Shown in pieces: positions 1 through 10,841 of a DNA stretch of 64,000 nt. The notes below the pieces were generated by a model that was given only the letters and a program-made list of their open reading frames with translations, was not told where the DNA came from and ran no database searches. Each line of letters opens with the position of its first letter. Positions within the stretch are counted from its first letter, which is position 1. Location of the stretch: positions 186,001 through 250,000 of the forward strand of contig NZ_JAADJT010000004.1 of NCBI RefSeq assembly GCF_011090165.1, given 5' to 3'. Both the position numbers and the translations under genes were made by a program. Source of the stretch: Duganella aceris. Lineage in GTDB: Bacteria > Pseudomonadota > Gammaproteobacteria > Burkholderiales > Burkholderiaceae_D.

Positions 1-11
1 ACCCCCGGGGC

Positions 12-881
12 TTAGGTGTCAGTGCCGACATTTGGACACGGACTGGGCTGTTCGAAGCGATTCACGGCCCGGCTGACCGTCTTGGCGGAGACGCGGAAAT
101 GTGTGGCTATCTGCTCCATCGTGTAAGCGGTGGAGTGGTATGCGCGTGCCATCGCCTCATCGCGGGTTGGATAGCGCTGTTGATATTCCGCCAAAGTGAG
201 GCTGACGGCACGACGCTGCGTTTTCGCAACGGCCACAAGCTCGCCGGGGAGGGCGCCGCCTTGGGTCTTGGCGATAAATGCGTCATCCCCTAGTATTAGC
301 TGATGCCGGAGGTCTTTAAGCGGGCTGCCGCAGCCTATCCCGGCGAGAACGAAACGGTGATATGCATGTATTGCCGTAGCGCGCTCGCCGCCGAATTGCT
401 GAAGCGTTGTCGAGGTGTCCAGCCAAGCCGGTGCTGGCCTACTCCCCATCATGTACGCATGACTGCTCCAAGGCCAGTCCTCCAGTGAAGTCACGATGCC
501 GGCCCGCAAGGGATTCAATACCACATAGCGCGTCAGTTCAAGGAGGTAGGATTCCCGTTGCACCAGAATCGCGTGATAACGCCCCTGGAAGACGTGCCCG
601 AGCAGTTCGTGGCGGCGATTGAAGTACTGGGAGTATGTACCGTTCAGTACGCGCATCCCTTGCGACAGATTGCCTTCGATGGTCTCCAGCACGACGTGGT
701 AGTGATTTGTCATCAGGCAAAAGCCATGGATGACGAAATTGTAGCGGGCGCATACCTGAGCGAGTATCGCCATCCAGACGGTGCGGTCGACATCATCCAG
801 AAAGATCGCTGCCTGCCGGTCGCCCCTGGAGGTTACATGGTAAAGCGCGCCTGCGAATTCGATTCTGAGAGGGCGGTTCAT
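12..881 (-). CDS. REP-associated tyrosine transposase (RAYT, Y1/IS200-like)
   Basis: Single-strand-acting Y1 transposase of the REP-associated group, 289 residues. The N-terminal part has the family signature YHVTSRG (residues 14-20) and the HUH metal motif HYH at 60-62 inside LMTNHYHVVLE. The NPLRAG segment that follows the catalytic-tyrosine helix is present around residues 122-128. A helix-turn-helix-like tail (YTMEQIATHFRVSAKTVSR, about 251-270) is typical of the longer RAYTs. Unlike IS200 elements, RAYTs are usually single-copy, vertically kept genes that act on REP sequences in trans. The gene looks intact. It lies between 24-base inverted repeats (15-38 and 942-965), and its stop codon abuts the left one. 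Confidence 0.88.
   Translation of the reverse strand: MNRPLRIEFAGALYHVTSRGDRQAAIFLDDVDRTVWMAILAQVCARYNFVIHGFCLMTNHYHVVLETIEGNLSQGMRVLNGTYSQYFNRRHELLGHVFQGRYHAILVQRESYLLELTRYVVLNPLRAGIVTSLEDWPWSSHAYMMGSRPAPAWLDTSTTLQQFGGERATAIHAYHRFVLAGIGCGSPLKDLRHQLILGDDAFIAKTQGGALPGELVAVAKTQRRAVSLTLAEYQQRYPTRDEAMARAYHSTAYTMEQIATHFRVSAKTVSRAVNRFEQPSPCPNVGTDT
15..38. repeat. Left inverted repeat (REP-like) flanking the RAYT gene
   Basis: A 24-base sequence that recurs in inverted orientation at 942-965 with one mismatch (T at 33 here, C in the reverse complement of the other copy). It overlaps the 3' end of the transposase gene, so the last eight codons (CPNVGTDT) are written in the repeat. RAYT genes are commonly flanked by the REP sequences they are thought to mobilise. 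Confidence 0.8.
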
Positions 882-941
882 CCGGCTATACTAGCTTTGG
901 GATCACGCGCGCGACTGCGCCGCATCAATTAAGTTCATATT

Positions 942-965
942 TGTCCGAATGTCGGCACTGACACC
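942..965. repeat. Right inverted repeat (REP-like) flanking the RAYT gene
   Basis: Reverse complement of 15-38 with a single mismatch over 24 bases. It lies 60 bases upstream of the RAYT start. It contains an ATG at 949 in frame with the aldo/keto reductase, which argues against that ATG being the reductase start. Confidence 0.8.
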
Positions 966-984
966 GGGTTGGAAAGGGTTTGCA

Positions 985-1824
985 ATGAAGACAATCAGTT
1001 TTCCTTCCGGCGCGGTGGTGCCGGTGTTGGGGCAGGGCACCTGGAATATGGGCGAGGTGGCGCTGCGCAAGGCCGATGAGGTGCGCGCGCTGCAAACCGG
1101 CCTCGATCTTGGTATGACTTTGATCGATACCGCCGAGATGTATGGCGAGGGCGGGGCGGAGAGCGTCGTCGGCGAGGCGATCGCCGGCCGGCGCGACGAG
1201 GTTTACCTGGTCACCAAGGTGTATCCGCATAACGCCAGCTTCGAGGGGGTCCAGGCGGCGTGCGAACGCAGCTTGCGTCGTTTGAAGGTCGATTGCGTCG
1301 ATTTGTACCTGCTGCATTGGCCCGGACCGTTTTCGCTCGACGAGACTTTCGACGCTTTCGCGGCGCTGAAGAAGGCCGGCAAGATCAAGGACTTCGGCGT
1401 CAGTAACTTCGACCTGGAAGGTATGCAGGACGCCGTCGATTGCGGCGCCGTCGCGACCGACCAGGTGCTGTATAACCTGATGAAGCGCGGCGTCGAGTTC
1501 GATCTGCTTCCTTGGTGCCGCCAACAGCGCCTGCCGCTGATGGCCTACTCGCCGCTCGAATCGGCAGGCCGCGAACAGGCCGCGTTGCTGGATAGTCCCG
1601 GCCTCCAGACCGTCGCCGCCGCCCATGGCGTGACGCCGGCGCAGATCGCGCTGGCCTGGGTGCTGCATCAGGACGGCGTGATCGCCATCCCCAAGGCCGT
1701 CGATCCTGTACACTTGCGCGCTAATCGCGCCGCCGCCGATATCGTGCTGTCGACGGACGACCTGGCGGCGCTGGACCGAGCGTTCCCGCCGCCGCGACGT
1801 AAGCGGGCGCTGGATATGCGTTAA
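985..1824 (+). CDS. Aldo/keto reductase
   Basis: NADPH-dependent carbonyl reductase of the AKR superfamily, cytoplasmic, 279 residues. The catalytic tetrad is recognisable: Asp and Tyr in [11 protein letters not shown], Lys in VYLVTKVYP, His in YLLHWPG. The C-terminal cofactor-binding segment IAIPKAVDP is also present. The start at 985 is chosen because GGAAAGGG lies just upstream and because an in-frame ATG at 949 falls inside the REP-like repeat. The substrate cannot be read from sequence. The DUF4272 gene follows after 14 bases and may be cotranscribed. Confidence 0.9.
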   Translation: MKTISFPSGAVVPVLGQGTWNMGEVALRKADEVRALQTGLDLGMTLIDTAEMYGEGGAESVVGEAIAGRRDEVYLVTKVYPHNASFEGVQAACERSLRRLKVDCVDLYLLHWPGPFSLDETFDAFAALKKAGKIKDFGVSNFDLEGMQDAVDCGAVATDQVLYNLMKRGVEFDLLPWCRQQRLPLMAYSPLESAGREQAALLDSPGLQTVAAAHGVTPAQIALAWVLHQDGVIAIPKAVDPVHLRANRAAADIVLSTDDLAALDRAFPPPRRKRALDMR

Positions 1825-1838
1825 TTGATAAATAATTT

Positions 1839-2912
1839 ATGTTAAATCGACTTAAACAGCTGTTCTCACCCAAAGACACCAGTCACCTCATCCTGATCAA
1901 CGCCTACTGCACCGTCGCCGATGCGCCGGAGCCGGGCTTCGCCCATGTGCTCAACGGGCGCCGCGACCTGTCCGATCCTGAACTGTCGCCGCATCTGAAC
2001 GGCTTCATGAACCATCTGGCCGACGCGGGGCAGGGCAAGATGTCGCGCGTCCGCTACCATGTGATCCGCCATCTGCAACGTGTGCGCCAGCATGTCAGCC
2101 TCTCCATCGAGCCGAGCGAAATGGATCGGTTCCGCGCCTGGGCCGAGGCGGCGAACGCCATCGTGTTCATGGAAGACGGCGCCGTGCGCGATCCGCAGGG
2201 ACGCATCCTGTTGCCGGCCTCCGGCGACGATGGCGATCCGCAAGCCGTCGTTCCATATCCGCCGCAGGCCTGGCAACGAAAGGCGCGCTCCGACCTGGCC
2301 ATCGCCGCGCGCAAGGTGTCAGTGCCTGCGGATCTGCCGCCCGTGGTCTCCGAGCCCGAACTGCGCCTGCGCACGCCGGAGGATGTGCTCAGGCGGATGC
2401 TCGCCCTGTTCGTGGTGGCGATCCGCGCCGAGTCGCTGACCGGCGATAATCCGATCAGCGCCGCCGATCTGCAACAGCGTTTTCCACCAGCCTTCGCCGG
2501 CCTGACCGACGCGGAACGCGACTTCATCGCGCAGGAGGCGCCGACCGAACAGGAGATCACCCGCTTCCTGTGGCGCTACGAAGCCATCCTGGTGCTGCAA
2601 TGGGTATTGGGCCTGCAGGACGCGCTGCCGTTCGCCGACGCGATCTGCGATGTGTCGGCGATTTCGCGCACCGCCATCGAGCGCGGCACCGAGGGCTTGC
2701 GCAAGCAGCCGGCGATGCGGCCGGCGGAGGAGATCCTGGACGCGCTGGACCTGCACTACCGCCTGCACTGGGCCACGCGCCAGGCGATTTTGAAGAAGCT
2801 AACGGCGCCGGCGGGCCTGAACGACGGCGTGCTTCAGGAGCGCCACCATGCGCTGAACTGGCTGGTGCGCTTCGAGGATCGCGAATGGGACGACGTCGAT
2901 ACGCCCACCTGA
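1839..2912 (+). CDS. DUF4272 domain-containing protein
   Basis: 357-residue cytoplasmic protein of unknown function, with no signal peptide or membrane segment. The C-terminal half (about residues 185-350) carries the DUF4272 pattern, including the segment EITRFLWRYEAILVLQWVLG and a preceding region rich in Arg and Ala helices. The N-terminal half resembles a separate alpha/beta domain that I do not recognise. It follows the aldo/keto reductase at 14 bases. Function unknown. Confidence 0.75.
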   Translation: MLNRLKQLFSPKDTSHLILINAYCTVADAPEPGFAHVLNGRRDLSDPELSPHLNGFMNHLADAGQGKMSRVRYHVIRHLQRVRQHVSLSIEPSEMDRFRAWAEAANAIVFMEDGAVRDPQGRILLPASGDDGDPQAVVPYPPQAWQRKARSDLAIAARKVSVPADLPPVVSEPELRLRTPEDVLRRMLALFVVAIRAESLTGDNPISAADLQQRFPPAFAGLTDAERDFIAQEAPTEQEITRFLWRYEAILVLQWVLGLQDALPFADAICDVSAISRTAIERGTEGLRKQPAMRPAEEILDALDLHYRLHWATRQAILKKLTAPAGLNDGVLQERHHALNWLVRFEDREWDDVDTPT

Positions 2913-2990
2913 GGCTGTGTACGCTAGCGAACGGAACACATTGCCGGCGGGGAGTACATTGGCTCATTGAAGCGCAACCAAGGAGCTGAC

Positions 2991-3404
2991 ATGAACAAGA
3001 AAATCATCATCGCCGCCGTACTCGCCGCCTATCTGGGCGCGGTCGGCGCGGCATCCGCACAGGATCGCGGCAACCGCGATAACGATCGTGGCAACGGCAA
3101 AAGCCGTGGCGATCAGCGCGATGACCGTCGTGACGACCATGACAACGGCGATCGCCGCAACGATCGTAATGATTACCGCCATGACGACCGTGGCGGCGAT
3201 CGCGGCGCCGGCCCGCGCCATGACCTGCGCAAAGGCGGCCGTCTGCCGTCCGAATATCGCGGCCGCCAGTACGTGGTGGATGACTGGCGCGGTCACCGTC
3301 TGAGCGCGCCGCCGCGCGGCTACCATTGGGTGCAGACTGGCGGCGACTACGTGCTGGTCGCTGTGGCCACCGGCATCATCGCCAACCTGCTGCTGAATAA
3401 CTAA
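2991..3404 (+). CDS. RcnB-family periplasmic protein
   Basis: 137-residue exported protein. A signal peptide (MNKKIIIAAVLAAYLGAVGAASA) is followed by a very Asp/Arg/Asn-rich, probably disordered segment (about 24-80). The C-terminal RcnB domain has the typical YVVDDWRGHRLSAPPRGYHW stretch and a short hydrophobic end (VATGIIANLLL). E. coli RcnB is a periplasmic protein involved in nickel/cobalt homeostasis; many paralogues have no tested metal role. The ribosome binding site AAGGAG lies 6 bases before ATG. Confidence 0.82.
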   Translation: MNKKIIIAAVLAAYLGAVGAASAQDRGNRDNDRGNGKSRGDQRDDRRDDHDNGDRRNDRNDYRHDDRGGDRGAGPRHDLRKGGRLPSEYRGRQYVVDDWRGHRLSAPPRGYHWVQTGGDYVLVAVATGIIANLLLNN

Positions 3405-3459
3405 GCAAGCCGGCGGCTCTGCTACACTGCTGGACAGTGCAAACTGTCCAGCAAATTCC

Positions 3460-3915
3460 ATGAGCCTGCAATCCGTACGCGATTTTTTCCTCTCCCGCGA
3501 CATCCAACTCCCCATTATCGAAACCGACGTGAGCACCGCGACCGTGGCGCTGGCCGCCGAAGCGCATGGCGTCGAGCCGGGCCGCATCGCCAAGACGCTG
3601 GCTTTCCGCGTCGCCGAAGGCCGCGTGATCCTGCTGGTCGCCAGCGGCGTGGCGCGCATCGACAACCGCAAATTCAAGGACACCTTCGGCAAGGGCAAGA
3701 TGCTGCCGCCCGATGAAGTGGCCGCGTCCACCGGCCATCCGGTTGGCGGCGTTTGTCCGTTCGGCCTGGCGCAGCCGCTGCCGATTTATCTCGACAAGTC
3801 GCTGAATGATTTCGATGAAGTGCTGCCCGCCGCAGGCTCGGTCAACAGCGCGATCCGCATCACGCCGGCGCTGATGGCTTCCGTGACGCTTGGGCAGTGG
3901 GTCGACGTCTGCTAG
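3460..3915 (+). CDS. YbaK/EbsC-type aminoacyl-tRNA deacylase
   Basis: 151-residue single-domain protein of the YbaK/ProX editing family, which hydrolyses mischarged aminoacyl-tRNA in trans. The conserved lysine region (GRIAKTLAFRV), the DNRKFKDTFG segment and the glycine-rich GHPVGGVCPFGL loop are all visible. The length matches stand-alone family members. Which mischarged tRNA is cleared (Cys-tRNAPro, Ala-tRNAPro or another) cannot be told from sequence. Confidence 0.87.
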   Translation: MSLQSVRDFFLSRDIQLPIIETDVSTATVALAAEAHGVEPGRIAKTLAFRVAEGRVILLVASGVARIDNRKFKDTFGKGKMLPPDEVAASTGHPVGGVCPFGLAQPLPIYLDKSLNDFDEVLPAAGSVNSAIRITPALMASVTLGQWVDVC

Positions 3916-3951
3916 CATAGGTGGTTTGCAATCGGACGGGGGCGGGGAATA

Positions 3952-5964
3952 ATGAACAAGCATAAGCTGGCGCTGGTGGTCGCCGTCGCGGCGGCCTCGC
4001 TGTCGGCGCGGGCCGCGGTGGAACGTGTCGAAGTCATCGAGCGGGTGCCGTTCGCCGCCGGCGTGGCGTTCCGCGAGGCCGGCGCGTATGAAAAGATACG
4101 CGGCGTCGCCCACTATGCGCTGGACCCGAAACTGAAGGCCAACCAGGCCATCGCCGATTTGAAGCACGCCAAGCGCGACGCGCGCGGCCGCGTGGTGTTC
4201 TCCAGCGAGTTCATTTTGCTGCGCCCGACCGGCGCCCAGCCTTCCACCTTGCTTTACGACGTGAACAACCGTGGCGGCATCGCCATCATGGGGCAGGTCA
4301 ACGGCCGCAGCCCGGTCAACAACGATCCGACCAGCGCCGCCGACGCGGGCGACGGCTTCCTGATGCGGCACGGTTTCTCGTTGCTGTTCTCCGCCTGGAC
4401 CTGGGACGTGGCGCCGCAACCGGCCGGCGCCAGGCCGCTGGTGTTCGCGCCGCCGGTCGCCAGCGGCATCAAGGGCAAGGTGCAGAACGAGTTCACTGTC
4501 AACGCGCCGACCGATATCGTGACCTACGCCGGCATGCGCGGCCTGACCTATGAGCCGGCGACGCCGGAGGATCCGCACGCGCAGCTGACCGCGCGCGCGC
4601 GTCCCGACGACAAGCGCCGCGCCATCCCGCGCAGCAGCTGGCATTTCGTCGCGCCGGAGCAGAAGGGCGGTCCGGGCCGCGTGCAGCTTGAAGGCGGCTT
4701 CAAGCCGGACACAATTTATGAGCTGAGCTATGTGGCGAAGGATCCGTATGTCACGGGCGCCGGCCTGGCCGGCATCCGCGACCTGCTGGCGTATTTCCGC
4801 GACCAGCCGTTCGAAGGCGCGGCGACGCCGAGGAATGTGCTGATGTTCGGCATCAGCCAATCCGGCCGCGTCATTGGCCGCATGCTGCACGATGGCCTGA
4901 ACCTCGATGAATCCGGCCGCATGGTGTTCAACGGCGCGTATCTGCAAGTGCCCGGCGCCGGCGGTTCGGCGGGCTTCAACAGCCGCTTCGCCCAGCCGAC
5001 CCGCCATCCGTCTATGCTGGAGGAGCACGACTATCCGGCGGACGCCTTCCCGTTCACCACCGCGCCGTCGCGCGATCCGGCCAGCGGCAAGACCGCTTCC
5101 TATCTGGACAAGGCGCGCGACCAGCAGGGCAACGCGCCCAAGCTGATCTTCGCCAATACCTCCACCGAGTTCTGGAATCGCGGCGCCTCGCTGATCGCCA
5201 CCACGCCGGACGGCGCGCGCGACGTGGCGCCGGCGGACAATGTACGCATCTACGGTTTCATGGGCGCGCAGCATTACGTCGGCCGTTCGCGCACGCGGGC
5301 GCCGTTCACCGCCTGCGTCTCGACCAGCGATCACTACCTGCCGATGCGCGCGCTGATCGTGGCGCTGGACGACTGGACCGTCAAGGGCAAGCAGCCGCCC
5401 GCCAGCGCCTATCCGCAGATCGCCGACGGTACCTTGACCACAGTGGCCGATTACCGCGCCATCTTCCCGAAAGGCTTCGGCCTGACGCCGCCGGAACAGA
5501 ACCTTCGCCAACCGCGCCTGATCGGCGACGCCATCCCGCCCAAACACGGCGATGACTTCGAGACCCGCGTGCCGACGCCGGATGCGGACGGCAACGACCG
5601 TGGCGGCGTGCGCCTGGTCGAGTTGCAGGCGCCGCTCGGCACGCACACCGGCTGGAACCTGCGCGCGCCGGAGACCGGCTTCGCCTGGGCGACGTCGCGC
5701 TTCGACGGCAGCTTCGTGCCGTTCGCGCGCACCGAGGCCGAGCGTGTGGCGGCCGGCGATCCGCGGCCTAGCCTGGAGCGCCGTTACGCGTCGCGCGACG
5801 ATTATGTGGCTGCGGTACGCGCGGCGGCCGAGCGCCAGGTCGCGGCCGGCCTGCTGCTGCCGGAAGACGTCGAGCGCACCATGACGGAAAATGTCGGCCT
5901 TTATGACCGCATCCTGGCGCGCGACCCCGCCGACCAAGGCTGCTCCTACCTCTACGCACAATGA
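3952..5964 (+). CDS. Exported alpha/beta hydrolase domain protein (Abhydrolase_10 type)
   Basis: 670-residue protein with a cleavable signal peptide (MNKHKLALVVAVAAASLSARA), so probably periplasmic. The rest matches the large alpha/beta-hydrolase-domain family, with the nucleophile elbow MFGISQSGRVIGR near residues 301-313 (Ser in GISQSG). Substrates of this family are poorly known. The stop overlaps the start of the 8-oxoguanine deaminase by four bases (ATGA), so the two genes are translationally coupled and may serve one pathway, although purine degradation by this hydrolase is only a guess from context. Confidence 0.82.
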   Translation: MNKHKLALVVAVAAASLSARAAVERVEVIERVPFAAGVAFREAGAYEKIRGVAHYALDPKLKANQAIADLKHAKRDARGRVVFSSEFILLRPTGAQPSTLLYDVNNRGGIAIMGQVNGRSPVNNDPTSAADAGDGFLMRHGFSLLFSAWTWDVAPQPAGARPLVFAPPVASGIKGKVQNEFTVNAPTDIVTYAGMRGLTYEPATPEDPHAQLTARARPDDKRRAIPRSSWHFVAPEQKGGPGRVQLEGGFKPDTIYELSYVAKDPYVTGAGLAGIRDLLAYFRDQPFEGAATPRNVLMFGISQSGRVIGRMLHDGLNLDESGRMVFNGAYLQVPGAGGSAGFNSRFAQPTRHPSMLEEHDYPADAFPFTTAPSRDPASGKTASYLDKARDQQGNAPKLIFANTSTEFWNRGASLIATTPDGARDVAPADNVRIYGFMGAQHYVGRSRTRAPFTACVSTSDHYLPMRALIVALDDWTVKGKQPPASAYPQIADGTLTTVADYRAIFPKGFGLTPPEQNLRQPRLIGDAIPPKHGDDFETRVPTPDADGNDRGGVRLVELQAPLGTHTGWNLRAPETGFAWATSRFDGSFVPFARTEAERVAAGDPRPSLERRYASRDDYVAAVRAAAERQVAAGLLLPEDVERTMTENVGLYDRILARDPADQGCSYLYAQ

Positions 5965-7321
5965 GCAAAACGCTACTGATCAAGAACGCCCGCATGCTGG
6001 TGACCATGGACGACGAACGGCGCGAGATCGCCGACGGCGCCGTGTTCATCCGCGACAACGTCATCGAGCAGGTCGGCGCCAGTGCAGACTTGCCGCAGCA
6101 GGCCGACGAAGTCATCGACGCCACCAACCACGTGGTGATGCCTGGCCTGATCAACACCCACCACCATATGTACCAGAGCCTGACGCGGGTGATTCCCGCC
6201 GCGCAGAACGGCGAGCTATTCAACTGGCTGACCAACCTGTATCCGATCTGGGCCAACCTGACGCCGGAGATGGTGCACGTGTCCACGCTGACGGCGATGT
6301 CGGAACTGATCCTGTCCGGCTGCACCACCAGCAGCGACCACCTGTACATCTACCCGAACGGTTGCAAGCTCGATGACAGCATCGAGGCGGCCGGCAAGAT
6401 CGGCATGCGTTTCCATGCCGCGCGCGGCTCGATGAGCGTGGGCCAGTCCAAGGGCGGCCTGCCGCCGGACCGCGTGGTGGAGGAGGAGGGCGCGATCCTC
6501 AAGGATACGCAGCGCCTGATCGAAACCTACCATGACGCCGGCCGCCACGCGATGCAGCGGGTGGTGGTGGCGCCATGCTCGCCGTTCTCGGTCTCGCGCG
6601 ACCTGATGAAGGAATCGGCGGCGATGGCGCGCGCCTTCGGCGTGTCGCTGCACACCCACCTGGCGGAAAACGCCAACGACATCGCCTACAGCCGCGAGAA
6701 ATTCAATATGACGCCGGCCGAATACGCCGAGGATTGCGGCTGGGTGGGACACGATGTGTGGCATGCGCACTGCGTGCAGCTGGACGACGACGGCATCTAC
6801 ATGTTCGCGCGGACCGGCACCGGCATCGCGCATTGCCCGTGTTCGAACATGCGGCTGGCCTCGGGCATCGCGCCGATCCGCAAGATGCTGGATGCCGACG
6901 TTTCGGTCGGCCTGGGCGTGGACGGCAGCGCCTCCAACGACGCCGGCCACATGATGGGCGAGGTGCGGCAGGCGATGCTGTTGCAGCGCGTCGGCTACGG
7001 CCCGGATGCGATGACGGCGCGGCAGGCGCTGGAAGTGGCCACGCTTGGCGGCGCGAAGGTGCTGAACCGCGACGACATCGGCGCGCTCAAGCCCGGCATG
7101 TCGGCCGACATCGTGATGTTCAAGCTGGACGGCATCGGCTTCGCCGGCGCGCTGCACGATCCGGTCGCGGCGCTGGTGTTCTGCACGCCGCCGAATGTCT
7201 CGTACAGCATCATCAACGGCAAGGTCGTTGTGCGCGACGGGCGGATATGCAGCATCGACCTGCCCGTCGTCATCGAGAGCCACAACGCGCTGGCGCATCA
7301 ACTGGCGCTGGCCACCGGCGC

Positions 7322-7325
<4 letters not shown>
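5961..7325 (+). CDS. 8-oxoguanine deaminase (amidohydrolase superfamily)
   Basis: 454-residue zinc-dependent amidohydrolase of the TrzN/AtzB-like branch, best matching 8-oxoguanine deaminases, which convert 8-oxoguanine to urate. Metal ligands are visible in order: NTHHHMYQS (about residues 62-70), HTHLAEN, HAHCVQLDD and the catalytic Asp in GVDGSASND. The start overlaps the preceding hydrolase stop by four bases. The 3' end overlaps by four bases the convergent PPOX-ferredoxin fusion gene. Substrate assignment is by family resemblance; a related cytosine- or triazine-type amidohydrolase is possible. Confidence 0.82.
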
Positions 7326-8926
<1,601 letters not shown>

Positions 8927-8949
8927 GATGTGCTCCTTGCTTGGGTGAG

Positions 8950-9495
8950 TTAGGCGGCGATTTTCAGTTCGACTTTCGGGAAGTCGATTTCAACCCGGCT
9001 GGCTTTACCCAGGATGTTGGTGAGGAAATTCATACCGACGTGGGTGATGATTTCGACGATGTCGGATTCACTGTAGCCCGCACCGCGCACTTCCGCCAGT
9101 TCCAGCGCGCTGATTTCGCCCTTGTTCTCCATCAGACTTTGCGCGAACTTGACGGCGATGGCGGCTTGCGCATCTTCGCTGGTGCCGGCGCGGGCGGCGG
9201 CCATTTCGTCGCCGCTCAAGCCGGTTTTGCGGCCGATGGCGGTGTGCGCGGAGACACAGTATTCGCAGCCGTTCTGCTGGGCCAGCGCCAGCGCGATGCG
9301 TTCGCGGGTCGCGGCGCTCAGCGTCCCGTCGGTGGCGACGCCGTGCAGGCCGAGGAAGGCGCGCAGCGCGACCGGCGAGTGGGCGAAGATCTTCAGGAAG
9401 TTGGGCACCATGCCGAGTTTTTCCTGGATCGCGTCCAGCAGGGCTTTTTGTTCCGGGGTGGCGGTGTCGTTTTCGATGGTGGCGATGCGGCTCAT
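8950..9495 (-). CDS. Carboxymuconolactone decarboxylase / AhpD-like protein
   Basis: 181-residue CMD-family protein with the redox-active AhpD-type motif CEYCVSAH (CxxC followed by His) near the middle, suggesting alkylhydroperoxidase or thiol-disulfide activity rather than a true lactone decarboxylase. The start at 9495 (MSRIATIEND) is chosen because the upstream in-frame extension has no resemblance to the family and AGGAGCAC precedes this ATG. It is the first gene of the unit that continues into the PPOX-ferredoxin fusion and is divergent from a LysR regulator. Confidence 0.85.
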   Translation of the reverse strand: MSRIATIENDTATPEQKALLDAIQEKLGMVPNFLKIFAHSPVALRAFLGLHGVATDGTLSAATRERIALALAQQNGCEYCVSAHTAIGRKTGLSGDEMAAARAGTSEDAQAAIAVKFAQSLMENKGEISALELAEVRGAGYSESDIVEIITHVGMNFLTNILGKASRVEIDFPKVELKIAA

Positions 9496-9529
9496 GCTGT
9501 GCTCCTTGGGGTTGGTTGGTCGGTTCGTC

Positions 9530-9588
9530 TTGCGAACACTTGCAGTTTCGACGATTGCTGCGGTAATGTGAATGCGCGGCGTTCGCAA
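9530..9588. promoter_or_regulatory. Candidate LysR operator region between divergent genes
   Basis: The intergenic space holds an inverted pair TTGCGAAC (9530-9537) and GTTCGCAA (9581-9588), 51 bases apart start to start. LysR regulators usually bind two spaced dyads upstream of the gene they divide from. The repeat is seen; the operator role is inferred. Confidence 0.4.
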
Positions 9589-9614
9589 TGGACTGTTTCG
9601 GATTCGGGAATAAT

Positions 9615-10514
9615 ATGGACAAGCTCTCGGCCATGGCAATTTTCGTGGCGGTGGTGGAAGAAGGGGGATTCGCGCCGGCGGCGCGCCGGCTGCAGATCTC
9701 GCCGCCGGTGGTGACGCGCGCGATCACCGAGCTGGAGGAGGTGATGGGTGTGCGCCTGCTGTCGCGCACCACGCGCGTGGTGCGGGTGACCGACGTCGGC
9801 GCGCGCTATGCGGTCGACTGCCGCCGCATCCTGGCCGACGTCGCGGACACCGAGACCTCGGCCGCCGGCACCCATGCCGCGCCGCGCGGGCGGCTGGTGG
9901 TGACGGCGTCGGTGATGTTCGGCGCGATGTACGTCACGCCGATCGTGACCGACTACCTGCGGCGCTATCCGGAGACCGAGGTCGAATGCCGCTTCCTCGA
10001 CCGGGTGGTGAACATGATGGACGAGGGCGTCGACGCCGCGATCCGTATCGGCACGCTGCCCGATTCAAGCTACCAGGCGGTGACGGTGGGGCAGGTGCGG
10101 CAGGTGGTGTGCGCTTCGCCCGGCTATCTGAAAGAGCGCGGCATCCCCCTTGTGCCGGAGGATCTGGCGCGCCACGATATCGTCGCGGCGCTGCCGGTGA
10201 CGCAATCGCTGGACTGGAAGTTCGACCGCGACGGCAAGCCGCTGGTGGTCCGGGTGCGGCCGCGCCTGAGCAGCACCAGCAACGACGCGGCCTTGCGCGC
10301 CGCGCTGGACGGCTTCGGGCTGACGCGGGTGATTTCCTACATGGCGGCGCCGCATCTGGCGGCGGGGCGGCTGAAGACGGTGCTGACGCAATTCGAAACG
10401 CCGCCGGTGCCGGTCAGCCTGGTGCATCACGAGGGACGCCAGTCGACCGGCAAGGTGCGCGCCTTCCTCGACCTTGCGATCGCTTCCCTGCGCGCCAACA
10501 CCGCGATGAATTAG
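9615..10514 (+). CDS. LysR-family transcriptional regulator
   Basis: 299-residue LysR regulator with an N-terminal winged HTH (MDKLSAMAIFVAVVEEGGFA, then the ARRLQISPPVVTRAITELE helix) and a C-terminal effector-binding domain of the common single-subtype group (PRGRLVVTASVMFG, DAAIRIGTLPDSSYQA). The start at 9615 begins the normal LysR N-terminus; a GTG-like upstream extension adds nine unrelated residues. It is divergent from the AhpD-like/PPOX-ferredoxin pair, which it probably controls. The 3' end overlaps the convergent DUF2288 gene by four bases. Confidence 0.9.
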   Translation: MDKLSAMAIFVAVVEEGGFAPAARRLQISPPVVTRAITELEEVMGVRLLSRTTRVVRVTDVGARYAVDCRRILADVADTETSAAGTHAAPRGRLVVTASVMFGAMYVTPIVTDYLRRYPETEVECRFLDRVVNMMDEGVDAAIRIGTLPDSSYQAVTVGQVRQVVCASPGYLKERGIPLVPEDLARHDIVAALPVTQSLDWKFDRDGKPLVVRVRPRLSSTSNDAALRAALDGFGLTRVISYMAAPHLAAGRLKTVLTQFETPPVPVSLVHHEGRQSTGKVRAFLDLAIASLRANTAMN

Positions 10515-10840
10515 TGGACCTGGTCGGCGACGGCCTTGTCCTGTTGCACCAGGATGAAGGGGTGGACCACCACCGCCCACAGATGGGCGTCGGCTTGCAG
10601 CCAGCCCTGCGCCTGTTCGTCGCTGACCTTGCCCAGCAGGCCGGCGCCCATCCACTGCGCGATGTTGGCCTTGTCGTCGTGCGAGACGCGCACGGCGACA
10701 TCCACCAGGTCGAGCGAATTGGCGACCCATACCACGTTGCCGGCGGCGAAATGCTTGAGCAGTTCGGTCCATGGCAGGCGCGCGGTTTCGCGGTTGACTT
10801 TGAGGCGGAGGTCGGTGTCGTTTTCAGGTTTGGTTTGCAT
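10511..10840 (-). CDS. DUF2288 family protein
   Basis: 109-residue protein matching the DUF2288 family. It has the hallmark LPWTELLKHFAAGNVVWV, the LDLVDVAVRVSHDD segment and the C-terminal LWAVVVHPFILVQQ. There is no signal peptide. Function is unknown. It lies one base downstream of the RES toxin gene on the same strand and could be carried along in that transcript, but it is not a known part of RES/Xre systems. Confidence 0.8.
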   Translation of the reverse strand: MQTKPENDTDLRLKVNRETARLPWTELLKHFAAGNVVWVANSLDLVDVAVRVSHDDKANIAQWMGAGLLGKVSDEQAQGWLQADAHLWAVVVHPFILVQQDKAVADQVH

Positions 10841-10841
10841 A

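Noticed and set aside
949..984. Upstream ATG for the aldo/keto reductase
   Set aside because: It falls inside the REP-like inverted repeat, adds twelve residues outside the family, and has no ribosome binding site, unlike the ATG at 985.
2316..2329. Twelve-base match to the start of the RAYT-flanking repeat (GGTGTCAGTGCC)
   Set aside because: It lies inside the DUF4272 coding sequence, in frame with ordinary codons, and the match stops after 12 bases; chance is the simplest explanation.
3376..5961. Long minus-strand open frame (861 codons) opposite YbaK and the alpha/beta hydrolase
   Set aside because: Arg/Gly/Ala-rich translation without family resemblance; both plus-strand genes are clear.
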